Of a stretch of 64,000 nucleotides of DNA, positions 18,328-26,734 are shown piece after piece. Location of the stretch: NCBI GenBank assembly GCA_900142905.1, contig FSRV01000001.1:2356001-2420000 (forward strand), in the 5' to 3' direction. Source of the DNA: Burkholderia sp. GAS332. GTDB lineage: Bacteria; Pseudomonadota; Gammaproteobacteria; Burkholderiales; Burkholderiaceae. Under the pieces are notes generated by a model. That model made no database searches. It was given only the letters and a program-made list of their open reading frames with translations, and was not told where the DNA came from. The position numbers were made by a program, and so were the translations under genes. How positions within the stretch are numbered: position 1 is the first letter of the stretch; every line of letters begins with the position of its first letter.

Positions 18328-19263
18328 ATGAACGAAGTTCGCGCGATCACCATATTTGTCCGGGCCGCGGCGCTGGGAAGCCTGCGCAAGGCAGCCGTGG
18401 ATCAGGGCATCTCGCCGCAGGCCGCGAGCCACGCGGTGATGCAACTGGAAAAGGAACTGGGTGTCCGGCTCTTCCATCGAACCACCCGCAAGCTGAGTTT
18501 GACTGAGGAGGGGCAGGGGCTTCTGGACAGCGTGAGACCTGCGTTGGCCGTCCTGTCGTCGGCGCTCGACGACGCGCGGCGCTCGAAAGACGAGATTGCG
18601 GGGCCGTTGCGGGTGAGCGCGCCAAGAGCGATGGGGCACACCGTGCTGTGGCCATATTTCCTGGCATTCGCCGAATTGCATCCGAATGTGCAACTGGATG
18701 TTCAGTTCGACGACCACTTCACCGACCTCGTCAGCGATCGCGCCGACGTTGGCTTTCGGGGTGGCTCGCCGCCCGCGGGCGGCACGATCGCGCGCCGGCT
18801 CTTGCCGATTCAACTGATCGTCTGCGCATCGCCCGGCTATATCGAACGTCATGGCGCGCCGCGAACCATCGACGAGCTCGACGGGCACCGTTGCACCGGC
18901 TATCGACGGGCGAATACAGGCAAGCAGGCGCCGTGGGAATTCCTGATTGGTGACGAGATCGTCTATCGAGACGTCGCGACAAGCTTATGCGTCAATGACA
19001 CGGACGCGGAGACCCAAGCCGTGCTGGCTGGACTCGCAATCGGTCAACTCGGCAGCTTTTCGGCGACCCTGCCTATCCGGCATGGCCAACTCGTTCCGCT
19101 GCTCGTTAAACATGTCACCCAGCGTGAAGCTATCTACATCTACTATCGTCATCGAACCGAGCAGCCGCTGCGAGTGAGGACGTTCATCGACTTCATGGTT
19201 GCGCGCCTCGCGGAGAATACGAATTTCTATCTTGAGCCATCCGAGCTTCGAGCTGCACGTTGA
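18328..19263 (+). CDS. LysR-family regulator
   Basis: This 311-aa regulator starts MNEVRAITIFVRAAALGSLR, with recognition helix ISPQAASHAVMQLEKELG and wing LFHRTTRKLSLTEEG. The ATG at 18328 fits the family start; an ATG-like start at 18310 adds only MLIRVA. The co-inducer domain is complete. It is divergent from the SDR gene at 17351. The shared gap holds TAGTAGTAGG and an A/T-rich ATAATCAACTTTTATTTGC stretch near its own start. Confidence 0.9.
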   Translation: MNEVRAITIFVRAAALGSLRKAAVDQGISPQAASHAVMQLEKELGVRLFHRTTRKLSLTEEGQGLLDSVRPALAVLSSALDDARRSKDEIAGPLRVSAPRAMGHTVLWPYFLAFAELHPNVQLDVQFDDHFTDLVSDRADVGFRGGSPPAGGTIARRLLPIQLIVCASPGYIERHGAPRTIDELDGHRCTGYRRANTGKQAPWEFLIGDEIVYRDVATSLCVNDTDAETQAVLAGLAIGQLGSFSATLPIRHGQLVPLLVKHVTQREAIYIYYRHRTEQPLRVRTFIDFMVARLAENTNFYLEPSELRAAR

Positions 19264-19310
19264 GCGCGTCTGGTTCGAGCAGGGACACGACATGTTTTGG
19301 AGGTTGCGCG

Positions 19311-19559
19311 ATGTCACCCACGCATGAATACTGGTTCCCGGCAAAACGCTATGGTTGGGGGTGGGGGTTTCCCGTGCGCTGGCAAGGATGGGCGACGCTG
19401 ATCGCCTACTTCTTGTTGCTTGGTGCAGTCGTTCTACTTTTTCAACCTGCGCGTCATCCGTTCACTTTCGCCTTGCTGGTCATGCTGTTGAGTCTTGCCC
19501 TTGTGGCCGTGTGCTGGCTGAAGGGAGAGCCGCCTCGCTGGCGATGGGGTAAAGACTAA
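19311..19559 (+). CDS. Small two-helix membrane protein
   Basis: This 82-aa protein starts MSPTHEYWFPAKRYGWGWGF and has two predicted membrane helices (about 25-42, WATLIAYFLLLGAVVLLF, and 47-64), with an Arg/Trp/Lys-rich end (RWRWGKD). TTGGAGG before the ATG at 19311 decides the start; a longer frame from 19260 would begin with TTG. I associate the WFPAKRYGWGWG pattern with a widespread small inner-membrane family of unknown role. It follows the LysR gene by 47 bp and is convergent with the pstS-like gene. Confidence 0.7.
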   Translation: MSPTHEYWFPAKRYGWGWGFPVRWQGWATLIAYFLLLGAVVLLFQPARHPFTFALLVMLLSLALVAVCWLKGEPPRWRWGKD

Positions 19560-19611
19560 GGACTAAGCGTGGCGACGTACCCGTGTTGTCGGGCACGCCG
19601 CCAACAGCAGG

Positions 19612-20703
19612 CTATTTGATCGACTGAATCTGCGCCTGGCTCAGCTCCCACGTATGCGGCGGCAGTGGAATGAAGTGCACCGTATCGAGGTAGGCCTCGT
19701 TTGTCTCCGAGGGCACGATGGTCCAGAGCAGGAACCTGCGCAGCGCCGCGGCAGACGCAGCGTCGGGCTGCTTCGTCGACACCACCGCATACTCGTAATT
19801 GACGAGCGGATAAGCGCCCGATGCCGGCGCGAACACGAGGCTCAGACGTTCGTCAGGTGGCGTGCGCGGGCCGAGCGAGGCGGCGCCTGCCGTGATCGTG
19901 TCCTTGTTGGGCAGGACAAATTCGCCTGCGCCATTCTTGAGCGCCGCGGTGCCGAGTTTCGCCGCGGCGGCTTTGTCGGTAAAGCTGATGCCGACGTAAC
20001 CGATCGACCAGGGCGTTGTCTGCAGCGCCTGCACCATGCCGGCATTGCCTACCGCGCTTGCGCTACCCGCCACGGCTGGCCACGCGATGGTTGTGCCGTA
20101 CCCCTTATCGTTTTCCCAGGCCGGTGTCGAGAACGAGAGGAACTGTGTGAAGACGAACGTATCGCCGGAACCTTCGGCCCGATGGATGGGCACAATCGCC
20201 TGGTGAGGCAAGGCCACGCCCGGGTTGAGCGCCGCGATCTGCGGTGCGTCCCAGTTGCGAATTGCGCCCGTGTAGATCCCTGCGAGCACCGGGCCGTCCA
20301 GCTTGAGATGCGTCGCGTTGAGGCCGGGCAGATTGTAGTTGACCGTCTGCGCCGCGATAGCGAGCGGGATGTTGATGATCTGCGGGTGCTGCCGCATATC
20401 GGCATCGGACATATAGGCGTCGGACGCACCGATCTGCACCTTGCCCGTCAGCGCCTGCTGGATACCGGCTTCCGAGCCGGTCGCGCCGGTGTTCACCCGG
20501 ATGCCCGGGTGCGACTTGATATACGCATCCACCCAGGTCGTGAACAGCGGGTACAGCAAGGTCGAGCCGGTTTCGTTCAGTGTGAGGTCCTGCGCACTGG
20601 CCCACGCACCTGTCATCAGGGTGAGCGCTGCGACGCACAGCGGCGCAGCAGCGAGTTGCCGCCAGCGCGACCGCAGGGCCGGGTTCTTAGGTTGCTCAGT
20701 CAT
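19612..20703 (-). CDS. pstS: PstS-like periplasmic phosphate-binding protein
   Basis: The protein (363 aa) has a signal peptide (LAAAPLCVAALTLMTGAWASAQ) and then LNETGSTLLYPLFTTWVDAY, the phosphate-binding motif of PstS, with TGATGSEAG and GASDAYMSD further on. It should bind inorganic phosphate or a related oxyanion in the periplasm. The ATG at 20703 has ACGGAGA upstream. No pstC, pstA or pstB gene is adjacent; instead an MFS carrier gene lies 68 bp upstream on the same strand. It is therefore a solo PstS paralogue, or one repurposed to feed or sense for the MFS protein. Confidence 0.82.
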   Translation of the reverse strand: MTEQPKNPALRSRWRQLAAAPLCVAALTLMTGAWASAQDLTLNETGSTLLYPLFTTWVDAYIKSHPGIRVNTGATGSEAGIQQALTGKVQIGASDAYMSDADMRQHPQIINIPLAIAAQTVNYNLPGLNATHLKLDGPVLAGIYTGAIRNWDAPQIAALNPGVALPHQAIVPIHRAEGSGDTFVFTQFLSFSTPAWENDKGYGTTIAWPAVAGSASAVGNAGMVQALQTTPWSIGYVGISFTDKAAAAKLGTAALKNGAGEFVLPNKDTITAGAASLGPRTPPDERLSLVFAPASGAYPLVNYEYAVVSTKQPDAASAAALRRFLLWTIVPSETNEAYLDTVHFIPLPPHTWELSQAQIQSIK

Positions 20704-20771
20704 GCATGTCTCCGTCGCGATACGGGGAATCCGTCGGTTGTGTGCAAGCGTCATGGCAGGGTGTGAACGCG

Positions 20772-22259
20772 TTAGCGTCCGATCTCGTCAAGGCTCACGC
20801 CGTTTGTTTCGATGCGGAAGATCCATGTCACCACGGCGCCGAGAATCGACGTGCCCACGAGAATGTAGAGTAGCGGTCCCGTGCCGATGCCTGTGAGCAG
20901 AATCGGGAACAGGAACGCGGTGGCCACCGCGCCGATCTTGCCGACTGCGGCGGCGAACCCTGCACCTGTGCCGCGAATGGCGGTCGGGAACACTTCGCCT
21001 GCCAGCAGATAGGTCTGCGCATTAGGCCCCAGGTTGGTCATGAAGTTGAACAGCATGAAGCCGGCAAAAATCACCACCGTCTTGGTGGAGCCTTCAAAAC
21101 CATCGGAGAACGAAGCGAGTAGCAGACCTGCGGCACAGCCGATAAAACCGATCACTTGCAGCCAGATTCGCCCGACCCGGTCTGCGAGGATGACCGCGAA
21201 AATAATGCCGACGATCAGCAGCATCGTAATCAGGGCCGCGCCTTTGGCCGCGAGGATGTCGTTGAGGATCAGGTCGGTGATGCTGCGCACATGGTCAGGT
21301 TTGCTGCCGAATGCTGCGGCGAGGATGGTGGGCGTGAAGATGCCGATCCCATAGGTGCCGAGATCCTGCAGGAACCACGGGATCGAGGCAAGAATCGTGG
21401 CGCGCAGGTTGCGCTTCGCGAACAGCGCAAGAAAACTTTGCTTGCCGCCGTGGCCGCTGGCGGCATCATCGATGTCGCGCGACAGCGCGATGCTGGTCGG
21501 ATACTGCGGCGTACGCACGAGCAGGCGCTTCGCCGCGGCTTCCGCGCGATCGACCGCGCCGCGAATATGCAACCAGCTCGGGCTTTCGGTGATGAAGAAG
21601 CGGCCGATGGTCACCGCCAGTGCCGGGATGATCGCGGTGCCGTACATCCAGCGCCACGCGTCGAGGGTCGGGATCGTCGACAGGACCAGAAAGCCCACCG
21701 CCGTTCCGCCCAGCGCGCCCAACGCCTGGAAGCCGAACGCCGCCAGCACCAGTTTGCCGCGGGCACTGCTGGGGATGCTTTCGGAGATGATCATGTGCGC
21801 GGTCGGGTAGTCGCAGCCGAGCGCCACACCGAGTCCGAACAGGCAGATCACGAGCGAGGTGAAGTTGGTGCAAAGCACCAGCAGCACCAGAAACGCGACG
21901 AAGATGATCATCTCGACAATGAACATCCGCTTGCGCCCGAAGTAGTCGGACATGCCGCCCAGACCCACTGCGCCGACCAGGATGCCCATCAGGCTGGCGG
22001 CGCTGATGAGGCCGTTCTGTGCCGCACCGATGCCGAACTCGCGGGAGATCAGCGGCAGCGCCACGCCTGTCATAAAGACAACAAATCCTTCGAAGAACTT
22101 ACCGGCTGCCGCGAGCGCCCAGATGCGCCATTGCATGCCCGTCATCGGTACCGTCGGAAGATGGGTTCCGTCCGGCCACATTGGGCGTTCGTCAATGTAC
22201 TGCTGGACTGACTTCACATTGGCGCGCCGCAAGCCCTCGGAATCTGCCACATCATGCAT
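20772..22259 (-). CDS. MFS transporter resembling phosphate:H+ symporters
   Basis: This 495-aa carrier has 12 predicted helices with a long hydrophilic N-terminus. The segment GVALGCDYPTAHMIISE is close to the GxxxGGDYPLSxxxxSE signature of the phosphate:H+ symporter group (Pho84-like), followed by ARGKLVLAAFGFQALG. The MFS loop motif GGMSDYFGRKRMF is intact. The ATG at 22259 is decided by AAGGAGCAGG. It is upstream of the pstS-like gene, probably in one operon. The pairing suggests phosphate or phosphate-like anion uptake; sugar or organic acid transport remains possible. Confidence 0.8.
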   Translation of the reverse strand: MHDVADSEGLRRANVKSVQQYIDERPMWPDGTHLPTVPMTGMQWRIWALAAAGKFFEGFVVFMTGVALPLISREFGIGAAQNGLISAASLMGILVGAVGLGGMSDYFGRKRMFIVEMIIFVAFLVLLVLCTNFTSLVICLFGLGVALGCDYPTAHMIISESIPSSARGKLVLAAFGFQALGALGGTAVGFLVLSTIPTLDAWRWMYGTAIIPALAVTIGRFFITESPSWLHIRGAVDRAEAAAKRLLVRTPQYPTSIALSRDIDDAASGHGGKQSFLALFAKRNLRATILASIPWFLQDLGTYGIGIFTPTILAAAFGSKPDHVRSITDLILNDILAAKGAALITMLLIVGIIFAVILADRVGRIWLQVIGFIGCAAGLLLASFSDGFEGSTKTVVIFAGFMLFNFMTNLGPNAQTYLLAGEVFPTAIRGTGAGFAAAVGKIGAVATAFLFPILLTGIGTGPLLYILVGTSILGAVVTWIFRIETNGVSLDEIGR

Positions 22260-22621
22260 AACCTGCTCCTTGTGGAACTGCTGCAATAGCACGGGCGATT
22301 GAAAGCATGTCGTCAGCTTGTCGGGCCACACACTCGTGTTTCGCCGCGCGTCATGCGCCTCTCAGTAGCGCGCGAGTCTGGAATCGAGAATCTGGCTAAC
22401 GCAAGGCAGGCGGGAAGTGGGGTGAATCGACGCCGTCTCGACGCCGTGGCAGCCAGGCTGACATGGTGCAGCCCGCGGGTGTCGTACAGATGACACAAAC
22501 CGGTCACAGGTCATTCGGCGCAATTTCGTGTGTTGCGGACTTTTTCGCAACGATGGCAATTGACCGCCACGAACGCACAAAAGTAGCGGGCAGGCGAGAC
22601 CTGCCACTATCTCTGGCGCTG
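22260..22621. other. 362-bp gap upstream of the MFS gene
   Basis: This gap should hold the promoter of the MFS-pstS pair. It contains a direct repeat TCGACGCCGT twice (about 22429-22446). GTGTCATCTGT on the minus strand near 22500 only loosely recalls a Pho box half-site. I see no convincing gene. Confidence 0.4.
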
Positions 22622-23268
22622 TTAAAGCCACGGTGGTTTCGCGAATATCCCGGCAATCCATTCGACGAACGCACGTGTCTTTGCCGGCTCATGTTTGATC
22701 GACGCGCGTACCACACTCACGCCCGTCTCCCCCTGAACCTGCCAGTCGGGCAGAACATGGACGAGTCGGCCTTCCGCGAGTTCACGTCCAACCAGCCAGT
22801 CAGTCGCCATGATCACGCCGGAGCCGGCGAGCGCCGCCTGAACGACGGCTTGCGCGTCATCCATCTCGAGCCGGCTGTTGACCTTGAGCGCGCGGCTGCG
22901 GCCGTCGCGATGCAAATGCCAGACCGGGTGGGTGGCAAGCCGCGTAAAACAGGTGCATTCGTGTTGCAGCAGATCGTCGGCCTCGGTTAGCGCTGGCCGC
23001 GCTTCAAGATAGGCGGGCGCGGCACAGAGCAATCGCCGGGTCGTCGCGAGGCGGCGGCCTACCAGACGGCTGTCTTGCATTTCGCCGATTCGTACGCCGG
23101 CGTCGAACCCTTCAGCGATGAGATCGACGTATCGGTCCGCGTAACTCACGTCGAGCCGAATCCCCGGGTAGCGGGCCAGAAATTCCGGGAGTCTTGGTGC
23201 AACCCATATCCGGCCGAACGCGACGGGCAAACTGAGCCGCAAGTGCCCGGAAGGCAAGGACGACATCG
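22622..23268 (-). pseudogene. LysR regulator remnant lacking its DNA-binding domain
   Basis: The last ~215 residues of a LysR regulator are intact (PSGHLRLSLPVAFGRIWVAP, YADRYVDLIAEGFDAGVRIG, down to FVEWIAGIFAKP). The ~85-residue HTH and linker that should precede them are missing. The open frame continues upstream to 23428, but there it reads antisense through the end of an alcohol dehydrogenase gene on the other strand. The fragment therefore ends at about 23260-23285, where an internal deletion has joined two genes. A protein starting at the internal ATG near 23266 could still be made but could not bind DNA. Confidence 0.8.
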
Positions 23269-23272
23269 CGCG

Positions 23273-23431
23273 GACCGCTTCTTCGCTGACGCGGTTCGCG
23301 CGATCAACGTGGCCGGAATCAAGCCCGTCATCGACCGGACTTTCAGCTTCGAAGACACTCAGGCGGCCTACCGCTTTCTGGAGAGCGGGTCTCACTTCGG
23401 CAAAATCGCCATAGACCTGGATCCACAATAA
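23273..23431 (+). pseudogene. C-terminal remnant of a zinc-type alcohol dehydrogenase
   Basis: The plus-strand frame reads FFADAVRAINVAGIKPVIDR, then TFSFEDTQAAYRFLESGSHF, then GKIAIDLDPQ and a stop at 23429-23431. This is the standard C-terminal end of medium-chain zinc-binding alcohol dehydrogenase or quinone-reductase-like proteins. Everything before it, about 280 residues, is missing and is replaced by the antisense of a LysR gene. The two pieces point away from each other, as in a divergent regulator/target pair whose centre has been deleted. Confidence 0.75.
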
Positions 23432-23477
23432 CGCTTCGTGTGCGTCATGATCTCGCCGTCGCCATCGAACTACTTCG

Positions 23478-24383
23478 TCACGGCTCGAAATGCGGTTGCA
23501 TGAGGGCTTTGAACCAGTCGATGAACGTGACCAGCCGGCGCGACCGCTGCCTGCGATGCGGGTAGAGCGCTGAGACAGCCATGGGCGCTGCCCTGAACTC
23601 AGGCATGATTTCCACCAATGTGCCGGCGTTCAGCAGATGCTGCACATCGAAACGCGGAATTTGAATGAGCCCGATGCCCGCACAGCAGCAGGAGATGTAA
23701 TTCTCCGCGTTGTTGACGATCATCCGGCTGCTGACCGATATCTGCGCCTGCTGCCCTGCGATCAGGTAGTCCCAGAGTAGCTCGCGCCCCGTCGTCGGCG
23801 AGGCATAGCCGACGCACACATGTCCGTCGGCCAGTTCATCGGGATGTTCGGGGACGCCGTGTTCGCGCAGATAGTCTGGACTGGCGCAGTTGATCATGGC
23901 GATGTGGCCCAGCGGCTGCGCGACCAGATTGCTGTTGGGCAGCTCGCCGACGCGGATGGTGCAGTCCACGCCCTCTTGTACCAGATCGATCGCGCGATCC
24001 GTCGAGCCCAACGCGAGCCGCAGGGCAGGGTGGCTGCGCAGCAAACCCGGCAGAGCCGGCACGACAAGACGGCGAGCAATACGGCTGGGCATATCGACTT
24101 TCAATTGCCCGGAAACCTGCCGTTGTCGGACCTGAAATAACTGATCGATCTCCTCTACGTCGGTCAGCAACAATCGGACTCGCTCCAGCAATTGCGCGCC
24201 GTCCGCCGTGAGTTGGACGTGGCGTGTGGTGCGATGTAATAGCCGTACGCCGACGCTGGCCTCCAATTGCTGGACGGCGGCCGACACCGACGCACGCGGC
24301 AATTCCAGCGCGTGCGCGGCTTTGATGAAGCTGCCCATATCGGCAACCTGGATGAAGACACGGTATTGATCAAGTTTATCCAT
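23478..24383 (-). CDS. LysR-family regulator
   Basis: This 301-aa regulator starts MDKLDQYRVFIQVADMGSFI with recognition helix LPRASVSAAVQQLEASVG and wing LLHRTTRHVQLTADG. The effector domain is full length and contains an unusual run of three cysteines (YISCCCAGIGLIQ) where many relatives have one. It lies downstream of the SDR gene at 24502 on the same strand with 118 bp between. It may control that gene or the deleted alcohol dehydrogenase locus next to it. Confidence 0.88.
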   Translation of the reverse strand: MDKLDQYRVFIQVADMGSFIKAAHALELPRASVSAAVQQLEASVGVRLLHRTTRHVQLTADGAQLLERVRLLLTDVEEIDQLFQVRQRQVSGQLKVDMPSRIARRLVVPALPGLLRSHPALRLALGSTDRAIDLVQEGVDCTIRVGELPNSNLVAQPLGHIAMINCASPDYLREHGVPEHPDELADGHVCVGYASPTTGRELLWDYLIAGQQAQISVSSRMIVNNAENYISCCCAGIGLIQIPRFDVQHLLNAGTLVEIMPEFRAAPMAVSALYPHRRQRSRRLVTFIDWFKALMQPHFEP

Positions 24384-24501
24384 TGAATGTTATTGCCTTG
24401 ATACGCCGCTTTCTTTCGCCCTCAACCTTCATCGCAGGCACACTGCATTGCGGTAGTTGCCGAATCGGCCGGCGACAGGCTGCCGGCCGTCGCAAGCACC
24501 G

Positions 24502-25275
24502 TCACTTCGTCGTATAGCCCCCATTGATGAGAATGGTCTGGCCGGTGATCCACCATCCGTCACTGACCAGATGACGGATAAACGGTACCACGTCATGGAT
24601 GTCGGTCAGGCCCGTTTTGGAAAACGAGGATAGCGCCGCAGCGGTCTTATGGTATGCGACCGCGTCTTCGCCTTCGGCCGGATAGAAGAACGGCGTGTCC
24701 ATCGGTCCCGGGCCTACCGCGGTGACCGAAATGCCGCGCGTGCCAAATTCCTTTGCGGCTGCACGCGTGTAATGCTCGACAGGAGCCTTGGTGCCCGCGT
24801 ACGCGGCATAGAACGGCGTGAATGCGCCCAGAAGCGACGTGACAAGCGTGACGATCTTGCCGTTGTCGTTGACATGCTTGCCCGCTTCCTTGAGAAAGAA
24901 GAACGCAGCTTTCGAATTGACCGCGGTCATCTCGTCATACTCGGCCTCGCTGATCTCAGCGAACGGTTTTTTCAGCACCTTGCCGACGGTGTTGATGGCG
25001 ATGTCCGGCTTGCCGACCGCGGCCACCACATCGGCAAACATTTTCTCGACCGCGCTGGCGCGGGTCAAGTCTGCCTGAAAAGCCACCGCCTCGGCGCCCG
25101 CAGACCGGATCGCGTCGACCGTGGCATCGGCTTGAGCCTGACTGCCGGCACTGTTGTAGTGAATCGCAATAGCCTTGGCGCCTTGGGCTGCGAGATCGCG
25201 GGCGATCAGGCCGCCCAGGTTTTTCGCGCCACCTGCGATGAGCACAACCTTGCCTTTGATGGAATGGTCTGCCAT
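24502..25275 (-). CDS. Short-chain dehydrogenase/reductase
   Basis: This 257-aa SDR has a modified cofactor loop (IAGGAKNLGG), an HYNS segment after strand two, INTVGKVLKK in place of NNAG, and the active-site pair in YAAYAGTKAPVEHY. It ends ITGQTILINGGYTTK, a common end for 3-oxoacyl-ACP-reductase-like SDRs. The ATG at 25275 is preferred over 25305 because GAGGA lies seven to eight bases before it. The first gene of a possible two-gene unit with the downstream LysR gene. The substrate is unknown. Confidence 0.88.
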   Translation of the reverse strand: MADHSIKGKVVLIAGGAKNLGGLIARDLAAQGAKAIAIHYNSAGSQAQADATVDAIRSAGAEAVAFQADLTRASAVEKMFADVVAAVGKPDIAINTVGKVLKKPFAEISEAEYDEMTAVNSKAAFFFLKEAGKHVNDNGKIVTLVTSLLGAFTPFYAAYAGTKAPVEHYTRAAAKEFGTRGISVTAVGPGPMDTPFFYPAEGEDAVAYHKTAAALSSFSKTGLTDIHDVVPFIRHLVSDGWWITGQTILINGGYTTK

Positions 25276-25689
25276 GGGAATGTCCTCGATGTTCGGGGAA
25301 TTCAAGTCTACGCGGCATCTGGCGCAGAATAAGCGCCCGCGCCTTGGATGGATTATCCAGAGAATGAGTCCAATCGCCTGGGGAGTGTTTCATGCCCTTG
25401 CCGCTGGCAAGCAGCGCGGGTGACAATAGACTGCGGGGAAGGTGCCGTGCGGTGCTCGACACTCGAGAAGTCTTGCGCACCGCTGGATGATGCGAGCGGG
25501 GTGTTTATCGACCAGCTGAAAACCTTTTTATCCCATTCGCGTACTATGACGGAAAGGCTGCGCAAGTTTGCACTGTTCATGCAAAGACCCTTGTACTATA
25601 CGGTTCAGCGGGAATCGGCCCGGGAGCCAGCGTGAGAGAGGCCGGCGTGTCAGCCGGCGCAAGGCGCGCCACACATTCCACGTAAAAAC
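25276..25689. other. 414-bp gap upstream of the two-component genes
   Basis: The gap separates divergent SDR and response-regulator genes. It holds TTGTACTATAC near 25590, a plausible -10 region for the response-regulator gene, and no clear repeat. Open frames here have unlikely composition, and I call no gene. The response-regulator ATG at 25690 lacks a strong ribosome site (CGTAAAAAC precedes it). Confidence 0.4.
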
Positions 25690-26661
25690 ATGAACAAATT
25701 TATTCGCCCCCCTGTTTTCTATCCGACCTCTGTCGTTTTCGTGGACGACAACGACAGCTATCTTGACGCGTTACGCAGATTCTTTCCGGATATTTCAACG
25801 AATCTGTTCTTCACGCGGCCTCAAACCGCACTCGCGTTCATCCGTAAACATGCCCGCGAGAATTCGCTGGAGTTCGCGCCGGCGTCGGCCTGTCTGAGCG
25901 AGACCGGCCTGGAGCGGTTTGTTGAAAGCTCAGCGGAGCGAGACATCCTGGCCCGGGATTCCCGATTCGCGGAGGTGGCCGCGGTTGTCGTCGATTACGA
26001 CATGCCCGGGCTAAGCGGCGTCGAATTCCTTGCGTCCATATCCGATTTGCGTTGCACGAAGGTGCTGCTGACCGGCGTCGCGGATGAGACTGTCGCGGTC
26101 AAGGCCTTCAATGCCGGAATCGTCGATCTGTATCTGAGAAAAACGGACGCGGATTCAGCCAGCAGACTGGTTCATTTTCTGAAAGACGCCAAAAGCAGGC
26201 ACTGTTCGGAGGCAGGCTGGTTGGGCTTGGGCGAAAACGGCACGACCTATTGCGATCCGCGAACGAGGAAGGTCATCGACGCGGTGGTGGCCGCCGAAGG
26301 CATCGTCGAGTACTACTGGCGTCCGGAGCAGAATGCCATCCTGATGTTCGACCGCGCGGGCCATCCGAGCGTTTTCCTTGCGTGGGCTGAGAACGACTGG
26401 ATCTCCCAGGCGGAGATCGTGGCCGATGAGACTGGGCCGGTGGATCTGTTGAGGCAAATGGCGGTGCGTGAGTCGATGCCGGTTTTCTGGCCGCACCTGG
26501 CCTTTCGTCCCGATACGCACTTCAGGACAGTCAAGCCGCAAACCATCCCGGACTGGGAGGATGCTTTCTATTGCTGGACCCGAATCGATCCGGCCGACGT
26601 GGGTTTGAGCACACAGACGTTTGCGCAATGGCGGAGTGACCGGAATCAGCCTCGCGGATAA
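25690..26661 (+). CDS. LqsR-like response regulator with unknown output domain
   Basis: The 323-aa protein has a receiver domain: the acidic pair in VVFVDDNDSYL, a phospho-acceptor Asp in AVVVDYDMPGLSG, Thr in LLTGVADE and Lys in YLRKTD. The receiver is interrupted by a ~40-residue insertion after the first helices. The C-terminal ~150 residues (EAGWLGLGENGTTYCDPRTR, then EYYWRPEQNAILMFDRAGHP) are not a DNA-binding fold that I know. The opening YPTSVVFVDDN and the architecture recall Legionella LqsR and relatives. It is followed 73 bp later by a histidine kinase gene that is its probable partner. Confidence 0.78.
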   Translation: MNKFIRPPVFYPTSVVFVDDNDSYLDALRRFFPDISTNLFFTRPQTALAFIRKHARENSLEFAPASACLSETGLERFVESSAERDILARDSRFAEVAAVVVDYDMPGLSGVEFLASISDLRCTKVLLTGVADETVAVKAFNAGIVDLYLRKTDADSASRLVHFLKDAKSRHCSEAGWLGLGENGTTYCDPRTRKVIDAVVAAEGIVEYYWRPEQNAILMFDRAGHPSVFLAWAENDWISQAEIVADETGPVDLLRQMAVRESMPVFWPHLAFRPDTHFRTVKPQTIPDWEDAFYCWTRIDPADVGLSTQTFAQWRSDRNQPRG

Positions 26662-26734
26662 CGGGTCGGCCCCTTCGCGTACGCCACTATAACAATGCCG
26701 GAATAGACCAAGGTTTGCAGACACATTGAGCCAC

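Noticed and set aside
22470..22520. Possible Pho box upstream of the MFS-pstS pair
   Set aside because: Only one half-site (GTGTCAT on the minus strand) resembles CTGTCAT; the second repeat at the right spacing does not match.
25348..25635. 95-codon plus-strand frame before the response-regulator gene
   Set aside because: Composition is unlike its neighbours, there is no ribosome site, and the region fits a promoter gap.
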